From Psychrobacter submarinus (GTDB taxonomy: Bacteria > Pseudomonadota > Gammaproteobacteria > Pseudomonadales > Moraxellaceae): DNA of 64,000 nucleotides. The notes under the pieces are model-generated. The model was not told the DNA's origin. It saw only the letters and a list, made by a program, of their open reading frames with translations, and did not search any database. Position numbers and translations under genes: made by a program. Shown here piece after piece: positions 1 to 9,495 of this stretch; position 1 is the stretch's first letter, and every line of letters begins with the position of its first letter. The stretch covers positions 248,001 through 312,000 of the forward strand of contig NZ_CAJHBQ010000002.1 of assembly GCF_904846685.1 (NCBI RefSeq). Direction: 5' to 3'.

Positions 1-251
1 TCAACGAAAGCTCGTTTTATCTACGATATCTTATCCAAAGTCCTTTTCAAGTCGTCTCTAGCTTTTCAATGATTGGTCTGTATTTTGGTCATTTTTTATC
101 CCTATCAGTGTCAAGCCGCAATTAGGGTACGCGCCGTTAATGAAGTTGCTCCAGTCATGAGTGTATGCTAACGGTTTTGAGGTTATTAAGCGGCAGATAA
201 GCAAATGCTAGATAATGGCGTTATACTTAAGCTCTGTTTTGTTTACTGCTA

Positions 252-280
252 TTGTTTGCTAGAAAACTCTTTATTATAAA
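252..280 (+). promoter_or_regulatory. Probable sigma-70 promoter of pncB
   Basis: A TTGTTT -35 box and a TATAAA -10 box are separated by exactly 17 bp and sit 22 bp before the pncB start codon. The rest of the 302 bases before pncB holds no recognisable gene, repeat or hairpin. The call rests on consensus match only. Confidence 0.45.
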
Positions 281-302
281 ATCCACACGCTAAGGTTACC
301 GT

Positions 303-1529
303 ATGGCTGTTACTCATACCCCAATTATCACCTCTTTGTTAGACAATGATCTCTATAAGTTCACTATGCTACAAGCAATGCTGCATCAGTTTCCGCAGAC
401 GCATGGGGTGTATCGTTTTCGCTGCCGCAATAATAATGATGCTGCTTATCCGCTAGCGACCATCAAAGAATCATTAGAGCAGCAGCTAGATAGTCTTTGT
501 GAACTGCGGTTTTTGCCTGACGAATTAGAGTACTTACGAACCTTACGCTTTATGCGCTCAGACTTTGTCGATTATTTAGAGCTATTTCAGCTCAAGCGTC
601 GTTTTATTACCGTCAGTACTGATAGTAAAGGGCGTTTATTCATCGATATCGAAGGGCCAATGATTCAAGCGATGTTTTTTGAGGTATTTGTACTGGCTAT
701 TGTCAATGAGCTATATTTTAATGCTTTATCTAATCCGCAAGTGATCGCCGAGGGACAGCGCCGTTTAGATGCTAAAGTGGCTTTGCTACATCAGTATGCC
801 GAGCAGCAAGTCAATAATGAGAGTGATACGCCGCCCTTTATCGTTGCGGATTTTGGTACGCGCCGGCGCTTTAGTAAACGCTGGCAAGCGCACGTGGTCA
901 AGACCTTGCATCAGGCTGAGCCCAATATTATCAGCGGCACGTCCAATGTATTGTTAGCCAAGACACTGGAGATGACGCCAATAGGTACGATGGCGCATGA
1001 GTTTATGCAAGCGTTTCAGGCCTTAGACGTGCGTTTGCGTAACTCGCAAAAGGCGGCATTAGAAGCTTGGGTGCATGAATATCGTGGCGATTTGGGTATC
1101 GCTTTGACTGATGTGGTAGGCATGGATGCGTTCTTACGCGATTTTGACTTGTACTTTGCCAAGCTCTTCGATGGCCTGCGTCACGATAGCGGCGATCCTT
1201 ATATTTGGGGTGATAAAGCCATCGCTCATTATAAAAAACTAAAAATAGATCCAAAAACCAAGATTATTACCTTCAGTGATGGCTTAAACCTAGAAAAAGC
1301 CTGGGAGCTGCATCAGTACTTTAAGGATCGGATCAAAACCAGCTTTGGTATTGGCACGAATCTCACTAATGACATGGGTCTGACGCAGCTCAATATTGTA
1401 CTCAAACTAGTAGAGTGTAATGGTCAGCCGGTAGCGAAAATATCAGATAGCCCTGGCAAAACCATGATCAATAATGACACTTATTTGGCGTATTTACGGC
1501 AAGTGTTTGAGGTTGATGACCCGGAGTAG
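303..1529 (+). CDS. pncB: Nicotinate phosphoribosyltransferase
   Basis: This cytosolic enzyme makes nicotinate mononucleotide from nicotinate and PRPP with ATP hydrolysis, the entry step of Preiss-Handler NAD salvage. The 408-aa length matches the bacterial PncB family. Visible family motifs are the N-terminal [11 protein letters not shown] stretch (residues ~12-22), DFGTRRR (~182-188), GTMAHEF with the likely phosphorylated His near residue 232, and LRHDSGDP (~290-297). The ATG at 303 follows a credible promoter and starts directly before the conserved N terminus. It stands alone on the plus strand and converges on xseA-xseB, with a small hairpin between them. The identification is firm. Confidence 0.95.
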   Translation: MAVTHTPIITSLLDNDLYKFTMLQAMLHQFPQTHGVYRFRCRNNNDAAYPLATIKESLEQQLDSLCELRFLPDELEYLRTLRFMRSDFVDYLELFQLKRRFITVSTDSKGRLFIDIEGPMIQAMFFEVFVLAIVNELYFNALSNPQVIAEGQRRLDAKVALLHQYAEQQVNNESDTPPFIVADFGTRRRFSKRWQAHVVKTLHQAEPNIISGTSNVLLAKTLEMTPIGTMAHEFMQAFQALDVRLRNSQKAALEAWVHEYRGDLGIALTDVVGMDAFLRDFDLYFAKLFDGLRHDSGDPYIWGDKAIAHYKKLKIDPKTKIITFSDGLNLEKAWELHQYFKDRIKTSFGIGTNLTNDMGLTQLNIVLKLVECNGQPVAKISDSPGKTMINNDTYLAYLRQVFEVDDPE

Positions 1530-1561
1530 CGTAATAGTTTAGCTTTATATTATTTATGTAG

Positions 1562-1580
1562 GCTGGGTTTTTAACCCAGC
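1562..1580. terminator. Possible terminator hairpin between pncB and xseB
   Basis: GCTGGGT and ACCCAGC pair as a 7-bp stem in the gap between two converging transcription units. Only a weak U-rich tail follows on either strand, so it may be a weak or bidirectional terminator. Confidence 0.4.
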
Positions 1581-1628
1581 AAATTCTTATTTGAAGTTGT
1601 AATGTCGAAGAAGAGTGGATAAGTCTAA

Positions 1629-1874
1629 TCAGTCATCTTCATCAGTGACGACGACTTCCTCAGCAAAAGCAGCATCTAACGCTTGCTGCACGGCATTGAT
1701 ACGCTCTTCGCAGACGCGATAAGCGGCGATAGACTCTTCAACCGTCGTCATTAGGTTGTCGATATCTGGCTCGTCTTGCTGTTGTAATTCTGCAGCATTG
1801 GTTTTTAGAATATCATAGGCCGCCTTAAAGGTTTTTGGGGCGGCTTTTTTACGTCTACGAGTCGAAGTGGCCAT
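1629..1874 (-). CDS. xseB: Exodeoxyribonuclease VII small subunit
   Basis: The small subunit of exonuclease VII is a short helical protein that binds XseA in several copies to form the single-strand DNA nuclease. The 81-aa product fits the family (about 70-85 aa). It has a basic N-terminal tail (TRRRKKAAPKTFK) and a helical core of AYDILKTNAAELQ type ending in an acidic tail. It begins 30 bp after the xseA stop on the same strand, so the two subunits are probably co-transcribed. In Escherichia coli xseA and xseB are unlinked, so this adjacency supports the call. Confidence 0.85.
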   Translation of the reverse strand: MATSTRRRKKAAPKTFKAAYDILKTNAAELQQQDEPDIDNLMTTVEESIAAYRVCEERINAVQQALDAAFAEEVVVTDEDD

Positions 1875-1904
1875 AGGGTTTCCTTTACTATTTTAAATTA
1901 AAAA

Positions 1905-3455
1905 TCACTGTAAATTGTCATGAGTGGGGCTATAAGCTTCTAAGCTTTTGACACTTAAGATCTGCGCGGTCGCTTGCCCATCTTTTAGCATAATGTTGAT
2001 GGTTTGATCAGCATAAAGCTGGCTGCTACTAGTCAATACCTGCTGACCTTTATTGTCCATTAGCATGCTATAGCCTTGTTTTAGCACTCGCGTAGGCCGA
2101 TGCAGTAGGACGATATCACGTAGATGTTCACTATCGCGCTGAGCTTGTGCTAGCTGCTGCTCGCTACTATGCATTATTGTTTTTCGATGATTTTTGGCGG
2201 CAATACTAGCCGCCGTCAATTGCTGATGCGCGCCTTGCTTGATTTGAGCTTGCCAGTCGCTAGTCACTCTAGCCGCTTGTTTGACTTGTCGCTGCGCGCT
2301 TTGCTGAATACTTTGCCAAGCGTAGTTGCTGTCTTTTTTCAGCGCGGTGAGTTGCCCGATAGTCTGTGATTGCAGTTGGCTGAGTTGTCTGACGCTTTGC
2401 TGCTGAGCGACTTTGAGCTGACGCTGCGCTGCTTGCTTGATCTGTGATTGATAGTTCAAAGTTTGCGCTATTAGGCGAGCTAAGTGAGCGATAATCGCCG
2501 CTATCACTTTAGATGGCGTATCAAAGCTGCTATGTGCTACTTCATCAAGGATGACTTTGTCGCGCTCATGGCCAATACCGACCCAAACTGGCACTGGCTG
2601 CTCAGCGACCAAGGCGGCAAGTTCGTAGTCATTGAGGTAAGCTAAGTCGCCAACCGCGCCGCCGCCGCGAATGATCACCAGTAGATCAGGCAGGCGCTGA
2701 TAACTATCAAAAAAGCGCTGCTGAGCGCTGACGATCGCTTGACGAATCTCGGCGGGCGCATGATTGCCCTGAAAGGTAGCGTGATGATAATGAAATTGAC
2801 AAGCGCCCGTATTAGCAAGACGATCGGCGTCCGCTTGAAAATCGCCTAATCCGGCGGCTTTTTCTGGGGCAATGACAATCACGTGCTCTATATCAAAAGG
2901 GGACTCTAGCTGCTGATTGAGGTGCATCAGGCCTTCACCGCTCAAGCGATCGACCATCTGCGCGTATTGCCGTGCCAAATCTCCTAGGGTATAGCTCGGA
3001 TCAATATCTTCAATCGTCAAGGAAAAGCCATACTGAGGATGAAAGTTCGCTGATACTTTAAGTAAGACGGTCAGATCACGGCTGAGCGCCATACCCGTCG
3101 CGCGTTCAAACTTAGCGAGTACACGCGCCGCTTTAAAGCGCCAAAGGTTGCCTCGGCAGCTAGCAACGACTTTGCCGTCATCGTCCTTTTCGGCCAATTC
3201 AAAATAATAATGGCCGCCTTTGCTCGAGAGGTTGCGAATTTCAGCTTTAACCCAAACTCGGTGGGCAAAGGTTTGTTTAACCACCATCTCAACCGCGCTT
3301 AAATAATCACTAAGTCGTAGCACGGTATCTTCAAGATTGTTTTCTAAACTACTCTCGACCTCGGCCAACTCTGCTTCCAAAGTCGCTAAATCTTTGGCAG
3401 GCGTTAAAGTTTTTGCATTGCATGATTTAACAGAATTAAGGTTAGGTTTGCGCAT
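1905..3455 (-). CDS. xseA: Exodeoxyribonuclease VII large subunit
   Basis: This is the catalytic subunit of exonuclease VII, which degrades single-stranded DNA from both ends. An OB-fold DNA-binding domain follows a ~50-residue leader (near LSDYLSAVEMVVKQ through the IEDIDPSYTLGDLA region). A nuclease domain contains the conserved glycine-rich RGGGAVGDLAYLNDYELA stretch and GIGHERDKVILDEVAHSS, and a Gln-rich coiled coil precedes the C terminus. The open frame extends 28 codons upstream with a hydrophobic, untypical sequence. I chose the internal ATG at 3455 because MRKPNLNS better suits a cytosolic protein. xseB follows 30 bp downstream. Confidence 0.92.
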   Translation of the reverse strand: MRKPNLNSVKSCNAKTLTPAKDLATLEAELAEVESSLENNLEDTVLRLSDYLSAVEMVVKQTFAHRVWVKAEIRNLSSKGGHYYFELAEKDDDGKVVASCRGNLWRFKAARVLAKFERATGMALSRDLTVLLKVSANFHPQYGFSLTIEDIDPSYTLGDLARQYAQMVDRLSGEGLMHLNQQLESPFDIEHVIVIAPEKAAGLGDFQADADRLANTGACQFHYHHATFQGNHAPAEIRQAIVSAQQRFFDSYQRLPDLLVIIRGGGAVGDLAYLNDYELAALVAEQPVPVWVGIGHERDKVILDEVAHSSFDTPSKVIAAIIAHLARLIAQTLNYQSQIKQAAQRQLKVAQQQSVRQLSQLQSQTIGQLTALKKDSNYAWQSIQQSAQRQVKQAARVTSDWQAQIKQGAHQQLTAASIAAKNHRKTIMHSSEQQLAQAQRDSEHLRDIVLLHRPTRVLKQGYSMLMDNKGQQVLTSSSQLYADQTINIMLKDGQATAQILSVKSLEAYSPTHDNLQ

Positions 3456-3683
3456 AGAATCAGACCGAATAGGGAATATAAAATGAAGAGGTAATGGTAA
3501 GCTAAACCATATTAAATTGAAACAATAGCAAACAGCCAAACTGGTTTTGCCACGATATTAGAGCCTTCTACTTTACCTCAAAATCTAAGGCTAAGCGAAG
3601 CCAAGTTGATCAAAAGATCCAAGCTTGCAAGAGAGAGCTTAGGTATGTCAAAAAAAGATCAAATGCTCGTTAGGCCTGCGTCT

Positions 3684-4094
3684 TTACTGACAGCGAAAAC
3701 TAATCATATATTCATAATCATCGTCGCGTGCTAGCTCAGGCGAGCCAGTCCCTAGTATAGCACCTACCATCGCGCCAGCTTGCCCGACCATGCGTCCAGT
3801 ACGCTCATTCAAAATCCCATTATATCTAACGGTGTCTTTGACGACGATGACTTGTTTACCGCGACACGTTTTATCAGCGGTAGCAATGGCATTTTGCTGA
3901 GCTTGTATCTTGGTTGCGCCAAGGCCTGTGGTTTCATAAGTGGAGTCAGCACGCTGAATAACAGGGGAGGAAGGCGTACTCTGACAAGCGCTCAGCGCTA
4001 GTGCTACGATCATCGTTGACGCTAGAAGCGCTGTTTTTCTAGTAGAGCCGAGATTGTGGGACTGATCATTGGATTGATTATAAAGGTTGTTCAT
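3684..4094 (-). CDS. Small lipoprotein with a glycine-zipper-like segment
   Basis: I do not recognise a named family. The 136-aa product has a basic n-region, a hydrophobic segment and the lipobox LSAC with the acylated Cys at residue 37, which predicts an envelope lipoprotein. The C-terminal part contains GRMVGQAGAMVGAILG (~100-116), a GxxxG-rich run typical of glycine-zipper envelope proteins. It ends in two further cysteine-containing motifs (TCRGK, SFRCQ), perhaps one disulfide. It is monocistronic, between xseA and a divergent hydrolase. Function is unknown. Confidence 0.65.
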   Translation of the reverse strand: MNNLYNQSNDQSHNLGSTRKTALLASTMIVALALSACQSTPSSPVIQRADSTYETTGLGATKIQAQQNAIATADKTCRGKQVIVVKDTVRYNGILNERTGRMVGQAGAMVGAILGTGSPELARDDDYEYMISFRCQ

Positions 4095-4144
4095 AAGATG
4101 CTCCTTTACTACAACTGAGTCAAGATTAGCAAGATGAAATGACT

Positions 4145-4171
4145 AGGTTGCTTAGGTTGCTTAGGATGCTT
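4145..4171. repeat. 9-bp tandem repeat, three copies
   Basis: AGGTTGCTT is repeated twice exactly and once with one change in the intergenic region between the lipoprotein gene and the hydrolase gene. It is one of several short tandem duplications in this window. Confidence 0.8.
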
Positions 4172-4362
4172 AGTCATCTTTACAAGATTAGCTTACTACT
4201 ACTCTTTACGTCACGTCTATAGATGTCGTGTTTGTAGTATTGCGCTTTTTTAAATTTTTAACGAGACTGTTTGCTTTTAATAAGACTAAAACAGCAAATC
4301 ACTTGAAATATAGCAGATTTCTAGCATAATTGATCTCACTCTTTTAATCGGTCGTTATTATT

Positions 4363-5022
4363 ATGCCTTTAATTCCTGCTCCTGCTGGCGTGTTAGAAGT
4401 TGATGCGCTTTGGCAACAAGACAATCCTTGTGATCCTAATACCGATACTGTGGCGCTACTGTGTCATCCGAACCCGTTATTTGAGGGCACGATGAATAAT
4501 AAAGTGGTCACGACTATGTACCGTTTTGCCCGCGACAACGGTATGCACGTGGTACGTTTTAACTTTCGCGGGGTAGGGCAGTCGACAGGAGAGCATGACT
4601 ACGCGGAAGGTGAGGTGGTCGATGCTATGACCGTGTTACAATGGATTGCCGGGCAGAGCGATGCTCGCAAACTGTGGCTAGGCGGCTTCTCTTTTGGCGG
4701 CTATGTGACGGCTCGTACCGCTGAGCAGGTCTTAGTGTCGCCGCATGTCTGGGGATTAAGCGACTTTGAGATTGCCAATGTCGCGCTCATCTCGCCTTCA
4801 ATTGAAAAAAACGATAGCGAGCATATTGCTTTGCCGATTGAGAAGACGTTTGAGATCTATGGAGATGCCGATGAGGTCATCTCACCTGACAATATGCAAG
4901 CTTTTGCTGAGCGTTTAGAGATTGAGGTCAGCGTAGTCGAAGGTGCGGGGCATTTTTTCCATGGGCGTTTGACGGAGTTAAAAAAGCTATTAGAGCAGCA
5001 CAGTTTCGGTTCTGATAGCTAA
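4363..5022 (+). CDS. Alpha/beta hydrolase (dienelactone-hydrolase-like, YqiA/CocE-type)
   Basis: A cytosolic serine hydrolase of unknown substrate. The 219-aa length fits the small alpha/beta hydrolases often annotated as CocE/NonD-like. The start of the fold shows LLCHPNPLFEGTMNNKVV, followed by the nucleophile elbow GFSFGG (Ser near residue 110). An acid is likely in YGDADEVIS (~165-173) and the catalytic His is in GAGHFFHG (~197). No signal peptide is present. It precedes zapE with a 355-bp gap that contains a 14-bp tandem repeat, so the two are probably not tightly coupled. Confidence 0.8.
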   Translation: MPLIPAPAGVLEVDALWQQDNPCDPNTDTVALLCHPNPLFEGTMNNKVVTTMYRFARDNGMHVVRFNFRGVGQSTGEHDYAEGEVVDAMTVLQWIAGQSDARKLWLGGFSFGGYVTARTAEQVLVSPHVWGLSDFEIANVALISPSIEKNDSEHIALPIEKTFEIYGDADEVISPDNMQAFAERLEIEVSVVEGAGHFFHGRLTELKKLLEQHSFGSDS

Positions 5023-5049
5023 CTGAGAGCCTAAAAGCGCAGATTTTAT

Positions 5050-5105
5050 TTATAGAGTACAAGTTATAGAGTACAAGTTATAGAGTACAAGTTATAGAGT
5101 ACAAG
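5050..5105. repeat. 14-bp tandem repeat, four perfect copies
   Basis: TTATAGAGTACAAG is repeated four times head to tail (units at 5050, 5064, 5078 and 5092) starting 28 bp after the hydrolase stop. The rest of the 355-bp gap before zapE (5023-5377) is AT-rich and holds nothing else I recognise. Confidence 0.95.
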
Positions 5106-5377
5106 TGCTACATAGTAGTTATCATAGAATAGCTATAGCATAGTAGCATTAGAGCACGTTATAGTATCCGTATATCTAAAACAATAATTATCGCTTTACA
5201 TAAGCTGCATTATAGTCGTAAACATCGAGCCGTGTTGGCCTAGAGAATAAAGCTGGTATAGCAAGCACCACTGCTTTGACACCATTTATTCTGACGAATC
5301 TGTCCTTATTGTCTCAGTGCAAAAGACATAAGCGAATAAGAGTAGACGGCCAAAACACTTTTTTTATTTTGTTAAAT

Positions 5378-6490
5378 ATGAGTCGTATTATGAGATTATC
5401 TCCATTACAGCGCTACGAGCAAGCCATCAGCTCTGAAGACTTTACCCGAGATGAAAAACAGTATATAGCCATGAGCTATCTTGATGATCTTTATCATAAG
5501 CTTAATAATACGGTCGAAGAAAAAAAGGGCATTTTTGGGTTTTTTAAATCTAAACCTGCCGCGCCAAAGGGCTTGTATATGTGGGGCGGCGTTGGCCGCG
5601 GCAAGACCTGGATGATGGATATGTTTTATGATTCGCTGACTATAGAGCGTAAGATGCGTCAGCATTTTCATCACTTTATGCAGCGAGTGCACAAAGAGCT
5701 CAACCAACTACAAGGCCAAAGCGATCCGCTAGAAAAGGTTGCTGATATTATCCATAACGAAGCAGTAGTTATTTGCTTTGATGAGTTTTTTGTCTCTAAC
5801 GTCTCTGATGCGATGATATTAGGCGACTTATTTACCATGCTGTTTAATCGCGGGGTGACTTTGGTTGCTACCTCAAACATCGAGCCGGCAGGCTTGTACA
5901 AAGATGGTCTGCATCGAGACCGTTTTATGCCGGCTATCAAAGAGGTTGAGACACATACTACGGTGATGAATATCGACTCTGGTATCGATTATCGCTTGCG
6001 TGTCTTGCAGCAGGCGGAACTATATAAATCGCCTATGACGCGTGAGAACCATAACTGGCTTGCCAACCGCTTTGCGAGTTTATCGAACAATCTCAAAATC
6101 AGTAGCGAGCCTATCACGGTTAATGGCCGCGAGATTAAGATCAATGCCCGTACCGAAGACATCTTGTTTTGTGACTTTCGCCATTTGTGTATGCAGCCGC
6201 GCTCCGCTGCTGATTTTATTGAAATTGCCAATCGATTTAGCACGGTCTTGATCAATGCCGTACCAGCGTTAGACGACGATCTGCGAGATCCAACTCGCCG
6301 CTTTATTTACTTAGTCGATGAGTTCTATGATCGTCGGGTTAAGCTGTTAGTACGTGCTGAGCAGTCTATTCTTGATCTTTATCAAGGAGAGAAATTGGCC
6401 TTTGAGATTGAGCGTACTCGTTCACGCTTGCTTGAGATGCAATCAGAGGATTATCTAAAGATGCCGCATCGACTCGATGACGCCGCATAA
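5378..6490 (+). CDS. zapE: Cell division protein ZapE (AFG1-like ATPase)
   Basis: ZapE is a P-loop ATPase that associates with the Z-ring; its eukaryotic relative is mitochondrial Afg1. Counting from the ATG at 5378 the product is 370 aa, the usual length. It shows PLQRYEQAI near the N terminus, Walker A GGVGRGKTW (~70-78), Walker B VICFDEFFV (~131-139) and the sensor ATSNIEP. The family signature continues to FIYLVDEFYDRRVKL near the C terminus. The open frame extends 34 codons upstream, but that sequence is untypical; ATG 5390 is an alternative start. Confidence 0.92.
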   Translation: MSRIMRLSPLQRYEQAISSEDFTRDEKQYIAMSYLDDLYHKLNNTVEEKKGIFGFFKSKPAAPKGLYMWGGVGRGKTWMMDMFYDSLTIERKMRQHFHHFMQRVHKELNQLQGQSDPLEKVADIIHNEAVVICFDEFFVSNVSDAMILGDLFTMLFNRGVTLVATSNIEPAGLYKDGLHRDRFMPAIKEVETHTTVMNIDSGIDYRLRVLQQAELYKSPMTRENHNWLANRFASLSNNLKISSEPITVNGREIKINARTEDILFCDFRHLCMQPRSAADFIEIANRFSTVLINAVPALDDDLRDPTRRFIYLVDEFYDRRVKLLVRAEQSILDLYQGEKLAFEIERTRSRLLEMQSEDYLKMPHRLDDAA

Positions 6491-6601
6491 GGATCTTATG
6501 GATTTAAATATCTGACAATTTAAATGATAACCGCGTAAAACTTCTTTATAAAATGATAGCAATAATAATGATAATAGCCGACGATGATAAAAGGATGACA
6601 A

Positions 6602-7372
6602 ATGAGTACGCCAAGAGAGCGTTTAATCACCGAGGAAGATGAATTAAGCGTAACAACCAAAGAAACTTCTAATCATGAGAGTGACAGCCGTGAAAATGAC
6701 AATCATGAGAGTGACCGCCTTGATAGTAGCAATGAAAGTGATGTAGAAGATAAGCAGCTGCTAGATGAGATAGCACTTCGCCAGAGTATCATAATGAGCG
6801 ATGAGCAGCTCATTGAGTGGATTAAGTCTAGGCGCACTATTGGCAATCTACAAGAGCCGGCACCGACTCACGAGCAAATCAGAGCGGCGATTGACTGCGC
6901 GGTGACTGCGCCCGACCACAAAAAACTACGACCTTGGCGTTTTATTATCAGCGAAGGCGAAGCGCGTCAACAGCTGGGGCAAGCATTACTTGAGGCGGCA
7001 GAAGCGCAAGCGGCGAGAGCAGGTGAGACACTATCGGATAAGACCCGTAAAAAAACTGCCAATCTGCCAATGCGCGCGCCAGTGATTATTACAGTCGTCA
7101 CTAAGATGCAAGAGCACAAGAAAGTCCCGCCGTTTGAGCAGATGCTTAGTGCCGGGTCAGCCGTGCAAAATCTACTATTAGCGTTAATGGCGCAAGGTTT
7201 TGGCAGCGTATGGCGCACAGGTCTGCTGTGCAATGAGCCTGCGGTAAAAGATTATTTTGATGTCGCGGCTGATGACTATGTTGTCGCCTTTATTTATACT
7301 GGTACGAGCCCAAAACCCAAACCTCGCAGAAAACCTATGGATATAGAGCCGCTGCTGCGTTTTGAGTCTTAA
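6602..7372 (+). CDS. Nitroreductase family protein (YdjA-like) with acidic N-terminal extension
   Basis: A predicted FMN-dependent oxidoreductase. The core from residue ~65 (MSDEQLIEWIKSRRTIG) to the end has the length and motifs of the YdjA-type nitroreductases: SRRTI, the DHKKLRPWRF stretch, SAGSAVQNLLLALMAQGFG and WRTG. The first 64 residues are a hydrophilic Ser/Asn/Glu/Asp-rich tail (repeated NHESD motifs) absent from the usual family. The ATG at 6602 has an AAGGA box in good position, while the internal ATG at 6794 has none, so I keep the long form. The substrate is unknown. Confidence 0.85.
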   Translation: MSTPRERLITEEDELSVTTKETSNHESDSRENDNHESDRLDSSNESDVEDKQLLDEIALRQSIIMSDEQLIEWIKSRRTIGNLQEPAPTHEQIRAAIDCAVTAPDHKKLRPWRFIISEGEARQQLGQALLEAAEAQAARAGETLSDKTRKKTANLPMRAPVIITVVTKMQEHKKVPPFEQMLSAGSAVQNLLLALMAQGFGSVWRTGLLCNEPAVKDYFDVAADDYVVAFIYTGTSPKPKPRRKPMDIEPLLRFES

Positions 7373-7534
7373 AGATTTATTGCGGTTAAGAGTAATAATG
7401 GCTGACCTATATTTGCGCCAAAAAGTTTTTACTAAAGCTTTTTTGGTCGAAACTTTTTCAATAAGTATAAAGGGCGTAATAGCTAATAGCTACTTGGTTC
7501 ATCCTTTAAGCACTGACAATATGGATATAAGTAT

Positions 7535-8902
7535 ATGACAAGCTCCTCAGATGAAGATAAGCAAAATCAAAATGCTAATAACGCTGACACTGTAGGTCGC
7601 GACAAGAGTAATAATAGCGAAAATAATAACAATAATAATAACAATAGCAATGAGAACAAATCAACTGGCCTGATAGCCAGTATCCTTGACCGAGCCACCA
7701 AATCAGGCTTTGGTCGCAAAAAATTGAACCCTAATAAAGTTGAGGCGGCGGTAGCCAAACAAATGGATCAAATACATAAGAGCCCAGAAAAGATACGTCT
7801 AACAGTACTTGGCGGCGGTAGTTTCGGTACAGCAATGGCCAACCTAGCCGCGCGAAATGGCTGTGATACTACCATTTGGGTACGCAATAAGCGCACCGTC
7901 AAGTCTATGGCAAAAACGCAGATGAATAAGAAATATCTGCCAGGGTACAAGCTCGATAATCGCTTAAAGTACAGCTACGACTTAGAAGCTGCGGTAAAAG
8001 ACAAAGATATTATCTTTTTAGCCGTACCTAGCTCAGCCTTTCGCGAGACTCTCAAAAATATCAAACCATTTATCAGTGGTCAATCGATTGTTTCGCTCAC
8101 AAAAGGTATGGAAAAAGACACGTTTGCTTTGATGAGCGATATCATTAAAGATGAGCTGCCGGAGGTGAACTTTGGGGTGATGTCAGGGCCAAACCTGGCG
8201 GTTGAAATCATGAAAAACATGCCGTCAGCTACGGTCATCGCCAGTGAGTCAGAGCCGCTACGCCACGCCGTACAAGCGGCGCTACATAGTGCTTTTTTCC
8301 GAGTGTTTGCTAGTGATGATATTCGCGGTGTCGAGCTTGGCGGCGCGCTTAAGAACATCTATGCTATCGCTATGGGCATGGCTGCTGCCTACGATGTCGG
8401 TGAAAACACTAAGGCCATGCTGTTGACACGCTCGTTGGCTGAGATGAGCCGTTTTGGCGTAGAAGAAGGCGCCAATCCGCTTACTTTCTTAGGTTTGTCT
8501 GGCGTAGGCGATCTTTATGCCACTTGTAACTCAGAGCTGAGCCGCAACTTTCGAATTGGTAATATGCTCGGGCGCGGTATGGATATCGATGCGGCGGTCA
8601 AAAAGCTAGGCCAAACCGCTGAAGGGGTCAATACTATTCAGCAGGTCCATGAAAAAGCCAGTAAGCAAGGTATCTATATGCCTATTACTCATGCTCTACA
8701 TGCGGTCATCTATGAAGATAAGGCAGCGCTAGGAGTCGCTCTACACTTGATGGAAGCCGGATTTCGTAGTGACGTGGAGTTTGTGATGCCGCATGACCAT
8801 AGTAATGCGGCCCTTACCGCGCAGATGAGCGCTGCGAGTAGCGCAGACGACAGCGAAGGCAACACCGATAAAAAAGACAGTAATAACCTTAAGAATAAAT
8901 AA
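7535..8902 (+). CDS. gpsA: Glycerol-3-phosphate dehydrogenase [NAD(P)+]
   Basis: GpsA reduces dihydroxyacetone phosphate to sn-glycerol-3-phosphate for phospholipid synthesis in the cytosol. The Rossmann motif LGGGSFGTAMA lies at ~92-102. Substrate-domain motifs follow: SLTKGME, SGPNLAVEI, GGALKNIYAIAMGMA with the catalytic Lys, and GLSGVGDLYATC. The family is normally about 335-360 aa; this one is 455 aa because of an N-terminal tail of ~85 residues rich in Asn, Ser and Asp, including a run of Asn codons. A C-terminal Ser/Asp/Lys tail of ~30 residues is also extra. It lies just upstream of sixA. Confidence 0.95.
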   Translation: MTSSSDEDKQNQNANNADTVGRDKSNNSENNNNNNNNSNENKSTGLIASILDRATKSGFGRKKLNPNKVEAAVAKQMDQIHKSPEKIRLTVLGGGSFGTAMANLAARNGCDTTIWVRNKRTVKSMAKTQMNKKYLPGYKLDNRLKYSYDLEAAVKDKDIIFLAVPSSAFRETLKNIKPFISGQSIVSLTKGMEKDTFALMSDIIKDELPEVNFGVMSGPNLAVEIMKNMPSATVIASESEPLRHAVQAALHSAFFRVFASDDIRGVELGGALKNIYAIAMGMAAAYDVGENTKAMLLTRSLAEMSRFGVEEGANPLTFLGLSGVGDLYATCNSELSRNFRIGNMLGRGMDIDAAVKKLGQTAEGVNTIQQVHEKASKQGIYMPITHALHAVIYEDKAALGVALHLMEAGFRSDVEFVMPHDHSNAALTAQMSAASSADDSEGNTDKKDSNNLKNK

Positions 8903-8947
8903 TCCTCATCAAAAATAAAGCAAATAAAGATGAGCAAAAGGAGTGCT

Positions 8948-9403
8948 ATGAAGATTATACTGATGCGACATGGACAAGCTGAAAACGAGAGTCGCCCAGA
9001 TAGCGCACGGCAGTTGACCGAATACGGTCAGCAGCAAGCCGCGCAGACGGCTGAATATCTTATAGAGCATTATCGTCCTGATCATTTTGTGGTCAGTCCG
9101 TACGATAGAGCGCAGCAGACCCTAGCAGAACTGCAAGCGCGTGCCACCGATGTGCCAGCTAGTGTACAAGATAATATCACGCCCTCAGATGACGCTCATG
9201 CAGCACTGATAGAGCTTGGCCATATTGAAGCAAACTGTCTGGTGGTGGTTTGTCATATGTCTATTGTCGCTAATATTGCCAGCTTACTCACTGGCGCAAG
9301 TCCTGAGTCGTTTTCACTAGCTGAAGCGCGAGTGTTTGAGATGGAGTTTGTGATGTCAGGAATGGCCGAAGAGGTTGATCGTTTTGTACCTATGCAGCCG
9401 TAG
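8948..9403 (+). CDS. sixA: Phosphohistidine phosphatase SixA
   Basis: A small histidine-phosphatase-superfamily enzyme; the E. coli protein removes phosphate from histidine phosphotransfer domains. The RHG signature is at residues 7-9 of the product starting MKIILMRHGQAE, followed by SPYDRAQQTL and the second catalytic His in VVCHMSIV. The ATG at 8948 is preferred over the one at 8930: it gives the standard N terminus, and an AAGGAG box ends 4 bp before it. The gene starts 45 bp after gpsA and is probably co-transcribed with it. Length is 151 aa, as usual for SixA. Confidence 0.88.
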   Translation: MKIILMRHGQAENESRPDSARQLTEYGQQQAAQTAEYLIEHYRPDHFVVSPYDRAQQTLAELQARATDVPASVQDNITPSDDAHAALIELGHIEANCLVVVCHMSIVANIASLLTGASPESFSLAEARVFEMEFVMSGMAEEVDRFVPMQP

Positions 9404-9495
9404 ATAGCCTTCGGTAGCTTAGATCAGCGTTAATAAATTATCCACTTTTAAATAAACTGTCAACTTCAACCGCTAACTACTAAAGGACATCTCTA

